A stretch of 64,000 bases of DNA from Halosimplex pelagicum (GTDB lineage: Archaea; Halobacteriota; Halobacteria; Halobacteriales; Haloarculaceae), in the NCBI RefSeq assembly GCF_013415905.1, contig NZ_CP058909.1, positions 1,860,001 through 1,924,000 on the forward strand. Reading direction: 5' to 3'. Numbering within the stretch: position 1 is the stretch's first letter; each line of letters starts with the position of its first letter. Both the position numbers and the translations under genes were made by a program. This document shows positions 1 through 8,544 of the stretch, one piece after another. The notes beneath the pieces are model-generated. The model was not told the origin of the DNA. It did not search any database and worked only from the letters and a program-made list of their open reading frames with translations.

Positions 1-180
1 CCGCGACCGCACAGCGCCGCAGACGGCCTCACACCTCCCCAGCCGCTTGCGCTCCGCGCGCCTGCGGCGTGCGGTGCTCATCCCTCGCGCGACTGTTTCG
101 AGCGGCCCGCCAGGAGGCGGGCACGCTCGACAGCACGCGCCGACCGCACCGCTTACCGCAACTGCAACGGCCGTCGTCTA
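1..180 (-). repeat. Edge copy of dispersed hairpin-chain repeat (copy 1)
   Basis: Read on the minus strand, this stretch closely matches 8764-8933: the same blocks appear in the same order, including GCGTGCTGTCGAGCGTGCCC, the GCCCGCC/GGCGGGC hairpin, GCGCGAGGGATGAGCA and GGCTGGGGAGG. The 5' modules of the other copies (T-tract palindrome and CCGGCGCC palindrome) are missing here, and the 3' modules lie beyond the window edge. Open frames on either strand look like by-products of G+C-rich sequence. I do not recognise the family; a structured RNA or a degenerate mobile element are both possible. Confidence 0.75.
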
Positions 181-211
181 TACTGATCGTCGCCGAGGGG
201 GGCGCCGGACG

Positions 212-219
212 ATTTTTAC
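212..219 (+). promoter_or_regulatory. TATA box of the flippase-like gene
   Basis: The A/T block GATTTTTA sits about 28 bases before the ATG at 244, the usual haloarchaeal spacing for a leaderless or nearly leaderless transcript. Confidence 0.5.
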
Positions 220-243
220 GGGCCGGCCGCGTCCGTTGCTCTC

Positions 244-1308
244 ATGTCACGTCGCGTCCGCCTGGTCGCCGGGTTCGCGGTCGCTCTCCTCGCGGTCGGC
301 GGGTTCCTCTGGGCGGTCGGCCCGGAGGCCGTGCTGGCCGAGCTGGCGACGGCGGATATCGGGGTGCTGGCCGTGGGTTTCCTCGGCGTCGTCGCCGCGC
401 TCGCCGTCTGGAGCGAGGCGGTCCGACGACTGCTCGCGAGTACTGGTCACGTGGTCGGCGGCCGGCGCTACCGCTCGGCGTACCTGAGCGGCGAGTTCCT
501 CAAGCAGGTGCTGCCGATGGGCCAGAGCGGCGGGCCCGTCCTCATGTCCTACACCGTCAGCCGCGAGACCGCGGCCCCCTACGAGTCGACGCTCGCCGCG
601 GCGTCGGTGTTCGCGTTCCTGAACGTCGTCGCGTCGCTCGTGCTCGCCGTCGCCGGGCTGGCGCTGCTGGTCGCGACCCGCCGGGGGCCGACCGGGCCGC
701 TGCTGCGCACCGTCCTCGTCGCGATGGTCGCCGTGACCGCCGTGGTCCTCGTCCTCACGTATCTCGCGGTGTACCGGCGCGAGACACTCGAAGCCGTCGC
801 GCTCCGCGTGGCCGCCGGGCTCCGACGGACCGTCGGCCGCGTCTCTGCGCGCGCGGACGCCGCGCTCGCGCCCGAACGGGTCAGCGACGCGGTCGCGCAG
901 TTCGGCGGCGCGGTGGGCGACCTCGCCGGCGACCGGCGGGGGGTGGCGACGACCGTCGCGCTCGCCGTCGTCGGCTGGCTCTGCTTCCTGTTGCCGCTGT
1001 ACACGAGCTTCCTCGCGATCGGCGAGCCGATCCCCTACGCGCTGGTTGTCTTCGTCGTCCCGGTCGTCACCCTGCTGAACGTCGTGCCGCTGCCCGGCGG
1101 GCTCGGCGGGTTCGAGGTGGCGCTGGCGGGCGTGACCGCCGCGCTCGCCCCCGTCGGCCTGCCGACGGCGACCGCCGCCGTCTTCCTGTTCCGGCTGTCG
1201 AACTACTGGTTTATCGTCCTGCTGGGCGGGCTGGCGGCCGCGTCGCTGTCGGTCCGGGTGAGCGACCCGCCGCCGGTGGTCCCCGTCGAGGACGACGAGG
1301 GGATCTGA
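244..1308 (+). CDS. Flippase-like integral membrane protein (UPF0104 / LPG synthase TM family)
   Basis: This 354-residue polytopic membrane protein has about eight hydrophobic segments. It carries two hallmarks of the family: LKQVLPMGQSGGPVL at residues 86-100, and VPLPGGLGGFE at residues 281-291 before the last two helices. Relatives include the membrane part of bacterial lysylphosphatidylglycerol synthase and many archaeal proteins of unknown substrate, often assumed to handle lipid-linked compounds. No aminoacyl-transferase domain is attached. The ATG at 244 follows a TATA box at leaderless spacing. It stands alone, with a convergent gene downstream. The specific substrate cannot be read from the sequence. 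Confidence 0.85.
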   Translation: MSRRVRLVAGFAVALLAVGGFLWAVGPEAVLAELATADIGVLAVGFLGVVAALAVWSEAVRRLLASTGHVVGGRRYRSAYLSGEFLKQVLPMGQSGGPVLMSYTVSRETAAPYESTLAAASVFAFLNVVASLVLAVAGLALLVATRRGPTGPLLRTVLVAMVAVTAVVLVLTYLAVYRRETLEAVALRVAAGLRRTVGRVSARADAALAPERVSDAVAQFGGAVGDLAGDRRGVATTVALAVVGWLCFLLPLYTSFLAIGEPIPYALVVFVVPVVTLLNVVPLPGGLGGFEVALAGVTAALAPVGLPTATAAVFLFRLSNYWFIVLLGGLAAASLSVRVSDPPPVVPVEDDEGI

Positions 1309-1322
1309 GCCGCGACCGGCGG

Positions 1323-1808
1323 TCAGACGACGAGGAGGTAGACGAGCGCGGAGGCGATGAGGAGCTTCTTGACGACGATGACCCCGAGGACGACCGACTG
1401 GGCGGTGATGTCGTCGAGCCGGCGGGAGGCGCTATCGACCAGCGAGGGCCCCGTCCGGGCGGCGTCGTCGGCACTCCCCGGTCCGCCGTCGGGGAGCGCC
1501 GCGGCCGGCTCCCAGCCGTCGTCGAGGTAGACGACGGGGATCGTCTCGCCTTCCAAGTAGGGGAGCTGGTCGTATTCGTAGCCCGCGGCCGCCGCGACCG
1601 CCTTCAGCTCCATCACGTCCCGGGCGTCGTCGAGGTCGTAGCTGACCGAGTCGGGCTCGGGCGTCCACTCGAAGCCGAACGTCAGCCGCGCCGTGTCGTC
1701 GACGACGGCCACGTCCGTGATCTCCGCCCGCTCCCGGTTCCCCGTGAGCTCGCGTTCGCTCCGCTGGAGCCGTTCGTACTCGCCGTCGGTGTACTCCCGG
1801 AGGGCCAT
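1323..1808 (-). CDS. Conserved hypothetical protein with C-terminal membrane anchor
   Basis: This is a 161-residue acidic protein. The soluble part (1-135) has alternating strands and helices and no motif I recognise. The last 22 or so residues (VLGVIVVKKLLIASALVYLLVV) form one membrane helix, so it is probably tail-anchored. I chose the ATG at 1808; the frame is open further upstream, but that extension is Arg/Pro/Ser-rich and looks non-coding. It converges on the flippase-like gene with a 14-base gap. Confidence 0.7.
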   Translation of the reverse strand: MALREYTDGEYERLQRSERELTGNRERAEITDVAVVDDTARLTFGFEWTPEPDSVSYDLDDARDVMELKAVAAAAGYEYDQLPYLEGETIPVVYLDDGWEPAAALPDGGPGSADDAARTGPSLVDSASRRLDDITAQSVVLGVIVVKKLLIASALVYLLVV

Positions 1809-1917
1809 TAGCGATCCTGACGGCGGGACGAAGATAAGGGCTCCGCGTGTCAGCGATCGGGACTGTCGGTTCGCAGTCGGCGCCGGATCCGTCGGCTCGC
1901 TCGTCCGGCCTCGCGTC

Positions 1918-2499
1918 TCAGCTCGCCCCGTCCTCCTCGCCGCCGGTATCGAACCGCTCGGCGGCCGACTGGAAGCCGAGTTCGGACTGCTCACGGGAGC
2001 GCCGACCCTCGCGCTCGGCGATGGCCTCGGGGTCGGGGTTGGCGTCGTCGTCGACGCTCGCCCACGAGTCGTGGACCTTCGCGTGACACCACCGACAGAG
2101 GAAGACCGTTATCTCGTGGCTCGGGTCGTCGCCGTCCCCGTCGGCGGCCGACCGGTCGGCGTACGACAGGTGGTGCTCCTCCAGCAGCGGCCGCTCGTCG
2201 TCGTGGGCCATCCGGCGTTCTTCGAGCCCGCAGCGCTCGCACGCCCGGTCGCGGTTGCGACACCGGAAGTGCGGGCAGTCGGCCCACTCCCACGGACCGG
2301 TCAGCCCCTCCTCGTCGAGCGCACCCACGACGGGACAGCGGAACTCCTCGCGACTGCGCGCGTCGGCGAACTCGGGGTCGCGCTCGCCCTGCTCGACGGC
2401 GAACCGGCAGCGACCCTCGTCGGTGCAGTGGTTGCAGCGGTCGACGTGGGCGTACGGGTCCTCCACCCCCACCGACGTGCCGGAGGGCGTCTTCTCCAT
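1918..2499 (-). CDS. HNH-like zinc-binding protein
   Basis: This 193-residue protein has an N-terminal Cys cluster (C22-x-x-C25 and further Cys pairs up to CERCG near residue 90). An HNH-like core follows: LEEHHLSY near residues 106-113, then FLCRWCHAKVHDSW near 133-146. The paired CxxC motifs plus HH and H fit a zinc-stabilised HNH (ββα-metal) fold. Related haloarchaeal proteins are annotated either as HNH endonucleases or as uncharacterised. No partner gene is adjacent, so a role in DNA cleavage remains an inference. The ATG at 2499 is the only start that keeps the first CxxC. Confidence 0.65.
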   Translation of the reverse strand: MEKTPSGTSVGVEDPYAHVDRCNHCTDEGRCRFAVEQGERDPEFADARSREEFRCPVVGALDEEGLTGPWEWADCPHFRCRNRDRACERCGLEERRMAHDDERPLLEEHHLSYADRSAADGDGDDPSHEITVFLCRWCHAKVHDSWASVDDDANPDPEAIAEREGRRSREQSELGFQSAAERFDTGGEEDGAS

Positions 2500-2594
2500 G
2501 GTCGGCCCACGGTCGCGATCCGTTAGAGATTTTCGAGGCGCGCACGCTCGCCCCCACCGGAAGACTTGTACCGTCGACCCCTCGATCGACTGCC

Positions 2595-3545
2595 ATGACC
2601 GCGCGCACCGCAGCGCTCGGAATCGCCCTCCTCGTCGTCCTCGGCGGCTGTGCCGGGGCTCCCGGAACGGGCTCGGAGACGCCGGGGCCGACCGACACGC
2701 TCACGCCGGAGCGGACGACGACGGCACCGACCGCACCGGAGACGCCCGACGGGACACCCACTCCGACGGCCGAGGAGGGGACGCCGACACCGGCTGCGTC
2801 CGGGGAGAACACGACCGTCGAGTACGTCGTCCGCGCGGGCGACCTCCCGGCGGAAGTCGCTGCGGCGAACGTCACGCTCGGCGTCGCGTTCGCCGACACG
2901 AGCATCTACAACTGCGACGGCGTCTCGCCGTCGGACGCGTCGGGGTCGTTCTCGACGCCGACGCAGACGCCCGACCTGGACCGGGATCTGGACTGTCTCC
3001 GGTACGGCGGGCTGTCGCTCGACCTCGCCGACCTGAACGGGTCGCGGTCGCTCGGGTCCTACGCCGTCCCGGCCTCCGCCGTCGCGGAGTACTCCCTGGT
3101 CGTCCGCGACGTGACCGTGACCCTGGAGAACGGGACCGTCGTCGACGATGTCTACGCCGAGGCGTTCAGGGCGCACACGGCTCGCGACGCCCGCAGCCGG
3201 GCGGTCGGCGTCGAGATCGACATCGACCGGCGGGCCGCGGACGCGACGCCCCGCCCGAACTCCCGGGCGCATCCGGACAGCTCGTACGAGACCGGGTCGA
3301 GCGAGTTCGACCCCGCCGCCGGCGAGGCGCCGGTCCGATACCGCCTCTCGACCGGCGGGAGCGTCGCCGACGGCGAACTCGCGGTCCGTGTGACCCGCGA
3401 CGCCGCGCCGGCGAACGTGACGCTGACGACGGTCGGGGCGGCCGAACCCCGGTACCGAACCGGGCCCGACGGCCTCGTCACTCTCGACATCGTCGACCCC
3501 GAGATCGTCGAGATCGAGGCGACCGTCGCCGGTCGGACGGCCTGA
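2595..3545 (+). CDS. Exported lipoprotein of unknown function
   Basis: The 316-residue product begins with a short hydrophobic signal and a lipobox, VVLGGC, with the Cys at 19. A Thr/Pro-rich linker to about residue 75 follows, which is typical of haloarchaeal surface lipoproteins and a likely O-glycosylation site. The rest is a β-rich acidic domain with several N-x-S/T sequons and two Cys near residues 103 and 134. It should sit on the outer face of the membrane. I recognise no catalytic motif. Confidence 0.8.
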   Translation: MTARTAALGIALLVVLGGCAGAPGTGSETPGPTDTLTPERTTTAPTAPETPDGTPTPTAEEGTPTPAASGENTTVEYVVRAGDLPAEVAAANVTLGVAFADTSIYNCDGVSPSDASGSFSTPTQTPDLDRDLDCLRYGGLSLDLADLNGSRSLGSYAVPASAVAEYSLVVRDVTVTLENGTVVDDVYAEAFRAHTARDARSRAVGVEIDIDRRAADATPRPNSRAHPDSSYETGSSEFDPAAGEAPVRYRLSTGGSVADGELAVRVTRDAAPANVTLTTVGAAEPRYRTGPDGLVTLDIVDPEIVEIEATVAGRTA

Positions 3546-3628
3546 CCCACGGGAGTCGGTCCCGCCCACCCCGTCCCGCCGGCCGGCCGCGGGCGCCGCT
3601 GTTCTCACCTTCTGAAATTCGATTCCGG

Positions 3629-3636
3629 TTTTTATA
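3629..3636 (+). promoter_or_regulatory. TATA box of the chemoreceptor gene
   Basis: TTTTTATA lies 25-32 bases before the ATG at 3661, consistent with leaderless transcription. Confidence 0.6.
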
Positions 3637-3660
3637 CGACGCGTTGCCGACTGACTGCAC

Positions 3661-5403
3661 ATGTACGCTCTCCCCGCTCAGTGGTACAAGCGATTCATAC
3701 GACGCTGGATGACGACGATGGGGATCGACCGGTCGGTCGAGCGGACGGTCGTCGCGGCGGCCGGGATTCAGTTTCTGATATCTGTCGCCCAGGCGGTCGT
3801 CCCGTTCGTGACGACGGACGCCGCGCGGGTCGCGCTCGCTGCGGTCCTGTTCGTCGGGGCGGCGCTGGCGCTCGTGAACACGGTCTGGATCACGCGTGAA
3901 GACGTGGTCGTCCCCGTCCGGCGGCTGGAGGCGGCGGCCGACCGGATCGCCGACGGCGAGGTGGACGTGGCCGTGCCGGCCAGCGACGACCCGTCGGAGG
4001 TCGGGAGCCTGACCCGGTCGTTCGCCGAGATGAGCTCGCACATCGAACTCGTGGCGGCGCAGGCGGACGCGCTGGCCGACCAGGAGTTCGACGCGCCCGT
4101 CCTCGACGAGCAGGTACCGGGGGCCTTCGGCGAGTCGCTGGCCCGGATGGCCGACAACCTCCGCGAGTACACCGACGAGTTGGAGGCGATGACCGCGGAT
4201 CTGGAGCGGCGCTCGGAGCGACTGGAGTCGCTCGTCGCGGCGTTCGGCGACGCGACCGACCGCGCCGCGGACGGGGACCTGACCGCGCGGCTCGACGCGG
4301 ACGAGATCGCCGGCGACGACGACCAGTTCCGGGAGATCTGCGAGAACTACAACCGCCTCGTCGGGACGCTGGGGGCGACGGTCGGCGACGTGCGGGCGTT
4401 CGCCGACGACGTGTCGGCGGCCAGCGACGACGTGGCCGCGAGCATGGACGAACTCGACCGGACCAGCGACGAGGTGGCGTCCTCGACCCAGGAGATCTCC
4501 GAGGGTGCGACCCGCCAGAGCGAGCAGGTCCGGTCGGTCGCCGATCGGATGAACGACCTCTCGGCGACGGTCCAGCAGATCGCCGCCTCGGCCGACGAGG
4601 TGGCCGACACCGCGGGGACCGCCGCCGAGCGCGGCCGCTCCGGTCGCGACGCCGCGACCGAGGCCATCGACGCGCTCGCCGATCTGGAGGGGCGGATCGA
4701 GCGGACCGCCGACGCCGTCGAGGGGCTGGCCGACCGCATGGACGAGGTCGACGAGATCGTCTCGTTCATCGACGGGATCGCCGAGGAGACGAACATGCTG
4801 GCGCTGAACGCCTCGATCGAGGCCGCTCGGGCGGGCGGAGGGGGCGGTGGCGAGGGGAGCGGCGACGGCTTCGCGGTCGTCGCCGACGAGGTGAAGGGGC
4901 TGGCCGAGGAGACGCGCGACGCCGCCGAGGAGGTTGGCGACCTCGTCGACGAACTCCAGCGCGAGTCGGCCGAGACAGCGGCGACGGTCCGGGAGATGCA
5001 CGACCAGGTCGGCGACAGCGTCGCCACGATCGAGGGCGCGCTGGGCGACTTCGAGGACATCGTCGCCGACGTGGGCGAACTCGACGAGAGCGTCCGCGAG
5101 ATCAGCGCGGCGACCGACGAGCAGGCCGAGACGACCCAGGACGCGGTCGCGCGGGTCGACGAGGTGGCGGACATCAGCGAGCGGACCCGCGGCGAGGCCG
5201 AGTCGGTCGCCGCGGCCGCCGAGCAACAGACCGCCTCGGTCTCGACGGTGACCGCGGACGTGCAGTCGGTCGCCGACCGCGCCGACGACCTCCGGGCTGC
5301 CCTCGACCGCTTCCGGCTGCCCGACGCGGCCGACGAGGGGAGCGCGGCGCCCGCGGCGACCGGCGGCGAAACCGGACCGTCTCCGGCGGCGACCGACGAC
5401 TGA
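3661..5403 (+). CDS. Methyl-accepting chemotaxis transducer (Htr-type)
   Basis: This 580-residue transducer has two membrane helices (about 30-52 and 58-78) with almost no external loop. A HAMP domain (about 80-135) and a second HAMP-like segment (about 190-245) follow, then a long coiled-coil signalling domain. The hairpin tip carries [17 protein letters not shown] and [15 protein letters not shown] (about 376-420), the CheA/CheW contact. With no sizeable sensor domain it may sense within the membrane or through a partner protein. The tip holds a Gly-rich insert of about six residues compared with the canonical spacing. No che genes lie nearby. Confidence 0.93.
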   Translation: MYALPAQWYKRFIRRWMTTMGIDRSVERTVVAAAGIQFLISVAQAVVPFVTTDAARVALAAVLFVGAALALVNTVWITREDVVVPVRRLEAAADRIADGEVDVAVPASDDPSEVGSLTRSFAEMSSHIELVAAQADALADQEFDAPVLDEQVPGAFGESLARMADNLREYTDELEAMTADLERRSERLESLVAAFGDATDRAADGDLTARLDADEIAGDDDQFREICENYNRLVGTLGATVGDVRAFADDVSAASDDVAASMDELDRTSDEVASSTQEISEGATRQSEQVRSVADRMNDLSATVQQIAASADEVADTAGTAAERGRSGRDAATEAIDALADLEGRIERTADAVEGLADRMDEVDEIVSFIDGIAEETNMLALNASIEAARAGGGGGGEGSGDGFAVVADEVKGLAEETRDAAEEVGDLVDELQRESAETAATVREMHDQVGDSVATIEGALGDFEDIVADVGELDESVREISAATDEQAETTQDAVARVDEVADISERTRGEAESVAAAAEQQTASVSTVTADVQSVADRADDLRAALDRFRLPDAADEGSAAPAATGGETGPSPAATDD

Positions 5404-5466
5404 CGACTGACGACTGATGGCCGGCGACCGACGACTGACGACCGACGACTGATGGCCGGCGACCGC
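5394..5466. repeat. Heptanucleotide minisatellite after the chemoreceptor gene
   Basis: The sequence is built from GACGACT/GACGACC heptamers, interrupted twice by GATGGCCGGC. The two GATGGCCGGC blocks begin at 5416 and 5451, a 35-base period (5 x 7). It overlaps the transducer stop codon and ends before the DUF192 gene. Confidence 0.7.
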
Positions 5467-5538
5467 CGGCGCCGGGTCGCCCGGTCCGGCGGGTCCCGCG
5501 CCGGAACGGTTTTGTCCCGTTCTCTCCAGGGTGCAGCC

Positions 5539-5895
5539 ATGCGCCTCGTCCACGAGTCGGCCGACGGCGACACGCGAACCCTCGCGACGGACGTGGAGCG
5601 GGCCGACTCGCTGTTACAGAAGGTCAAGGGGCTGATGGGTAAGTCGTCGCTGCCGGAGGGCTACGCGCTCGTGTTCGACTTCGGGCGGACGAGCTACCGG
5701 GACGTACACATGCTGTTCGTCCGCACGCCGCTGGACGTGATCTGGCTGCTCGACGACGAGGTGGTCCAGGTGAAGACGCTACAGCCGTGGCGCGGCACGG
5801 GCGTCGCCAAGGCCGACCGCTTCGTCGAACTGCCCGGCGGCGCCGCCGACGGCGTCGAACCGGGAGACCGGGTCTACCTCGACGGCGACGGCTGA
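5539..5895 (+). CDS. DUF192 family protein
   Basis: This 118-residue protein matches the DUF192 pattern: a K-x-x-GLMGKSSLP segment near 33-42, FDFGRTSYRDVHMLFVRTPLDVIWL in the middle (HMLF marks the family), and a Lys-containing strand VVQVKTLQPW. Family members are small β-barrel proteins of unknown role, exported or cytoplasmic. This one has no signal peptide. The ATG at 5539 was chosen because the in-frame upstream extension is Arg-rich and overlaps the minisatellite; GGTTTTGTCC about 30 bases upstream may be its TATA box. Confidence 0.85.
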   Translation: MRLVHESADGDTRTLATDVERADSLLQKVKGLMGKSSLPEGYALVFDFGRTSYRDVHMLFVRTPLDVIWLLDDEVVQVKTLQPWRGTGVAKADRFVELPGGAADGVEPGDRVYLDGDG

Positions 5896-5945
5896 TCGAG
5901 CGTCGTCGAAGACCGAGAACGGGGTCGACGGCGGCGAACCCGACG

Positions 5946-5954
5946 GTTTAATTA
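5946..5954 (+). promoter_or_regulatory. TATA box upstream of the leuA leader ORF
   Basis: GTTTAATTA lies about 28-36 bases before the ATG at 5982, so transcription should begin at or just before that codon. No comparable A/T block sits 27 bases before the leuA/cimA ATG at 6052. Confidence 0.6.
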
Positions 5955-5981
5955 GGGCGGCTCGCTTCACCTCGGAGTACG

Positions 5982-6059
5982 ATGTCGGACTATACCGACA
6001 CGGAGGATAGAGGAAGTCGCCTCACGGCGGCTGGCCGCGAAATTCTCCGTCATGTGTGA
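5982..6059 (+). CDS. Leaderless 25-codon upstream ORF overlapping leuA/cimA
   Basis: An ATG placed at leaderless distance from the TATA box opens 25 codons ending Glu-Ile-Leu-Arg-His-Val-stop. The frame differs from leuA/cimA, and its last codons (CATGTGTGA) contain the leuA ATG at 6052, so the two overlap by 8 bases. Branched-chain residues (Ile ATT, Leu CTC, Val GTG) cluster at the end, directly over the downstream start. It could be a coupling ORF or a leader peptide sensing branched-chain aminoacyl-tRNA. Coding status is inferred from position only. Confidence 0.45.
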   Translation: MSDYTDTEDRGSRLTAAGREILRHV

Positions 6060-7617
6060 CGGCTCCGGTGAGCGCGAAGGGACAACGCTGTTCGGCGACC
6101 ATCCCGAGACGACTCACCTCTCTGACGTAGGCGACGTACAGTTTCTCGACACGACGCTGCGCGACGGCGAGCAAGCGCCGGGTGTCTCGCTGACGCCCGA
6201 CGAGAAGGCCCGGATCGCCCGCGCGCTCGACCGCGCGAACGTCGGGTTCATCGAGGCCGGCAGCGCCTGCACCGGCCCCGGCGAACGGGAGACCATCTCC
6301 CGCGTCGCCGAGCTGGACCTCGACGCCACGGTCACGAGCTTCTGTCGCGGCATCCAGCGCGACATCGACCTCGCCATCGACTGTGGCGTGGACGGCATCA
6401 ACCTCGTCGTCCCGGCGAGCGACCGCCACGTCACCGACAAGGTGGGGACGACCCGCGAGGACAACGTCCGCGACACCGTCGAACTCGTCGAGTACGCCAA
6501 AGAGCAGGGCCTCTGGGTCGAGGTCATCGGCGAGGACGGCTCGCGCGCGGATCTCGACTACCTCGAAGAGCTCCTTGGGGCCTCCCTCGACGCCGGTGCC
6601 GACCGCATCTGCTGGGCCGATACGGTGGGCCACGCCACCCCCGACGGCGCGCTCGAAGCCGTCTCCCGGCTCTCGGAGCTGGGGCCGGTGAGCGCCCACA
6701 CCCACGACGACCTCGGGCTGGCCGTGATGAACGCCCTGACTGCCATCGCCGCCGGCGCCGACGTGGTCCACGGGACCGTCAACGGCATCGGCGAGCGGGC
6801 GGGCAACGTCGCCATCGAAGAGGTCGCGATCGCCCTCTCGCACGGCTACGGCGTCGAGACGCTCGAACTCACCGAGGTGTACGATCTGGCCGAACTCGTC
6901 GCCAACGCGACGGGCATCCCGCTGCCGCCGAACAAGGCGGTCGTCGGCCAGAACACCTTCACCCACGAGTCGGGCATCCACACCGACGGCACGCTCAAGG
7001 ACGACGCGATGTACGAGCCCTACCCGCCCGAGAAGGTGGGCCGCGAGCGCCGCCTCGCGCTGGGCAAACACGCCGGCCGCGCCGGCGTGAAGGCCGCCCT
7101 CGACGAGAAGGACTTCGAGGTGACCGACGAGGAACTCTCGGCGATCGTCGCCCGCGTCAAGGAGATCGGCGACCGCGGCAAGCGCGTCACCGACGCCGAC
7201 CTGCTCACCATCGCCGAGGACGTGACCGACAGCGAACACGACCGCCGCGTCGAGATCACCGAACTCACCACCGTCGCCGGCGGCAACACGCCGACGGCCA
7301 CAGTCACCCTCGTCGTCGACGGCGAGGAGCGCACCGAGGCCGAGATCGGCTCCGGACCGGTGGACGCCGCGATCAACGCCGTCCAGTCGGCGCTGGGCCA
7401 CTCGTTCGACACCCATCTGGAATCCTACCACGTCGACGCCATCACCGGCGGGACGGACGCCATCGTCACCGTCGAGGTGGAGATGTCCCGCGGCGACGAT
7501 TTCGTGACGGTGACTGCCAGCGACTCGGACATCACCCGCGCCTCCGTCGAGGCCATGGTCGACGCCATCGACCGCCTCGTCGCCACCAGCGACGACAGGG
7601 TCATCGCCGACGATTGA
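6052..7617 (+). CDS. leuA: 2-isopropylmalate / (R)-citramalate synthase family enzyme
   Basis: The enzyme condenses acetyl-CoA with a 2-oxoacid (2-oxoisovalerate for leucine, or pyruvate for isoleucine via citramalate). Residues 28-300 form the HMGL-like TIM barrel: FLDTTLRDGEQAPGV, the metal-binding HTHDDLGLA and NGIGERAGN. HESGIHTDG follows in the linker, and residues 385-510 form the LeuA allosteric dimer domain (feedback site). The length of 521 is normal. Substrate choice between LeuA and CimA cannot be settled by eye. The start overlaps the upstream ORF at 5982-6059, suggesting coupled translation. No other leucine genes are adjacent. Confidence 0.9.
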   Translation: MCDGSGEREGTTLFGDHPETTHLSDVGDVQFLDTTLRDGEQAPGVSLTPDEKARIARALDRANVGFIEAGSACTGPGERETISRVAELDLDATVTSFCRGIQRDIDLAIDCGVDGINLVVPASDRHVTDKVGTTREDNVRDTVELVEYAKEQGLWVEVIGEDGSRADLDYLEELLGASLDAGADRICWADTVGHATPDGALEAVSRLSELGPVSAHTHDDLGLAVMNALTAIAAGADVVHGTVNGIGERAGNVAIEEVAIALSHGYGVETLELTEVYDLAELVANATGIPLPPNKAVVGQNTFTHESGIHTDGTLKDDAMYEPYPPEKVGRERRLALGKHAGRAGVKAALDEKDFEVTDEELSAIVARVKEIGDRGKRVTDADLLTIAEDVTDSEHDRRVEITELTTVAGGNTPTATVTLVVDGEERTEAEIGSGPVDAAINAVQSALGHSFDTHLESYHVDAITGGTDAIVTVEVEMSRGDDFVTVTASDSDITRASVEAMVDAIDRLVATSDDRVIADD

Positions 7618-7645
7618 CCGCGGCGGGGTGACGTTTCCCTCACAC

Positions 7646-7849
7646 TCACGCCGACAGCCAGGCGTAGGTCTGGACGGCGCCGAAAAACAGCGCGAGCGCA
7701 CCGTTCTCGATGAGTAGCAGCTGATTCCCGTCGAAGGCGGTCCGTGAGACGAGCGCGAGGACGCCGAACAGGGTCGCCAGCAGTAGGTTGTACTTCGCCA
7801 GCACCACCCAGGTCTCCTGGTCGAGGTCGACGAGGCCGTCCGATCCCAT
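7646..7849 (-). CDS. Small two-helix membrane protein
   Basis: This 67-residue protein begins with an acidic 15-residue head and has two hydrophobic helices (about 17-35 and 46-65) joined by a short loop with Arg and Asp. Short proteins of this style are common in haloarchaea; I recognise no family. It converges with leuA/cimA (28-base gap), and its upstream region is the long inverted repeat 7885-7966. Confidence 0.6.
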   Translation of the reverse strand: MGSDGLVDLDQETWVVLAKYNLLLATLFGVLALVSRTAFDGNQLLLIENGALALFFGAVQTYAWLSA

Positions 7850-7884
7850 ACCCCAGTTCGGAGTTCGAGACGGAAAACCCCCTC

Positions 7885-7966
7885 ATACGGATTATTGCAA
7901 GCGTTTCCCGGGTCGACCGCACGACTTCGTGCGGTCGATCCCGGACTGTCTTGCAATACTCCGTAT
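7885..7966. repeat. 82-base imperfect palindrome between two minus-strand genes
   Basis: Two 40-base arms flank a CT centre at 7925-7926. The outer arms pair ATACGGATTATTGCAAG with CTTGCAATACTCCGTAT (one mismatch) and the inner arms pair TCGACCGCACGA with TCGTGCGGTCGA; I count 33 of 40 matches. It ends in the stop codon of the DUF151 gene. It would form a very stable hairpin on either strand. A terminator/processing site or a short palindromic mobile repeat are the main options. Confidence 0.85.
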
Positions 7967-8502
7967 CAGAACGGGTCGTCGTCGCCGAAGCCGGGATCGT
8001 CGTCCTCGTCGTCGAACTCGAACCCCTCCTCGCCGATGTCGTGCTCGCGGCGGGCCTCCTCCTCGTCGACGAAGCCGAGTTCGTCGGGGTCGCGACCGGC
8101 CTCGTCGATCACCTCGTCGGAGATGAGGATGGGACAGTCGACGCGCAGCGCGAGCGCGATGCCGTCACTGGGGCGGGCGTCGAACACCATCTCCGAGCGC
8201 TCTTCGTCGCCGTACTGCTCGGTGTCGACCTTCGCGTAGAAGGTGCCGTCGGCGAGGTCGTCGATGCGGATGCGGTCGATGGCGGCGCCGAACTCCGCGA
8301 CCATGTCGACGAAGAGATCGTGTGTGAGCGGCCGCTCGAAGGGCGTCCCGTCCAGCGCGTGTTGCATCGACTGGGCCTGGTCGGCGCTGACGAAGATGGG
8401 GACCAGTTCCTCGCGGACGCGCAGCAGGACGACCGGGTGGCCCGGGCCGTCGTCGCCGACGCCCACGCCGACGCCCTCGACCGTGGCCTCGTGTGTTGCC
8501 AT
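7966..8502 (-). CDS. DUF151 (bifunctional nuclease) family protein
   Basis: This 178-residue protein belongs to the DUF151 family, named after a plant nuclease and common in archaea. Typical elements are the β-rich N-terminus with PVVLLRV and LVPIFVS, then TPFERPLTHDLF and FDARPSDGIALALRVDCPI (about 107-130), the family signature. The C-terminal 30 residues are almost all acidic or Gly/Phe (DDEDDDPGFGDDDPF). The ATG at 8502 is preceded about 27-30 bases upstream (minus strand) by CCTTTTTGATGG, a possible TATA box. The hairpin of repeat copy 2 lies just beyond that. Confidence 0.85.
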   Translation of the reverse strand: MATHEATVEGVGVGVGDDGPGHPVVLLRVREELVPIFVSADQAQSMQHALDGTPFERPLTHDLFVDMVAEFGAAIDRIRIDDLADGTFYAKVDTEQYGDEERSEMVFDARPSDGIALALRVDCPILISDEVIDEAGRDPDELGFVDEEEARREHDIGEEGFEFDDEDDDPGFGDDDPF

Positions 8503-8544
8503 GTTACCGCGTTGGAGCGCGACCATCAAAAAGGACCGTGCGCA

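Noticed and set aside
69..1811. Long Arg/Gly-rich open frame overlapping the flippase-like gene
   Set aside because: It is an alternate frame of G+C-rich coding DNA; its composition is strongly basic, opposite to the haloarchaeal proteome.
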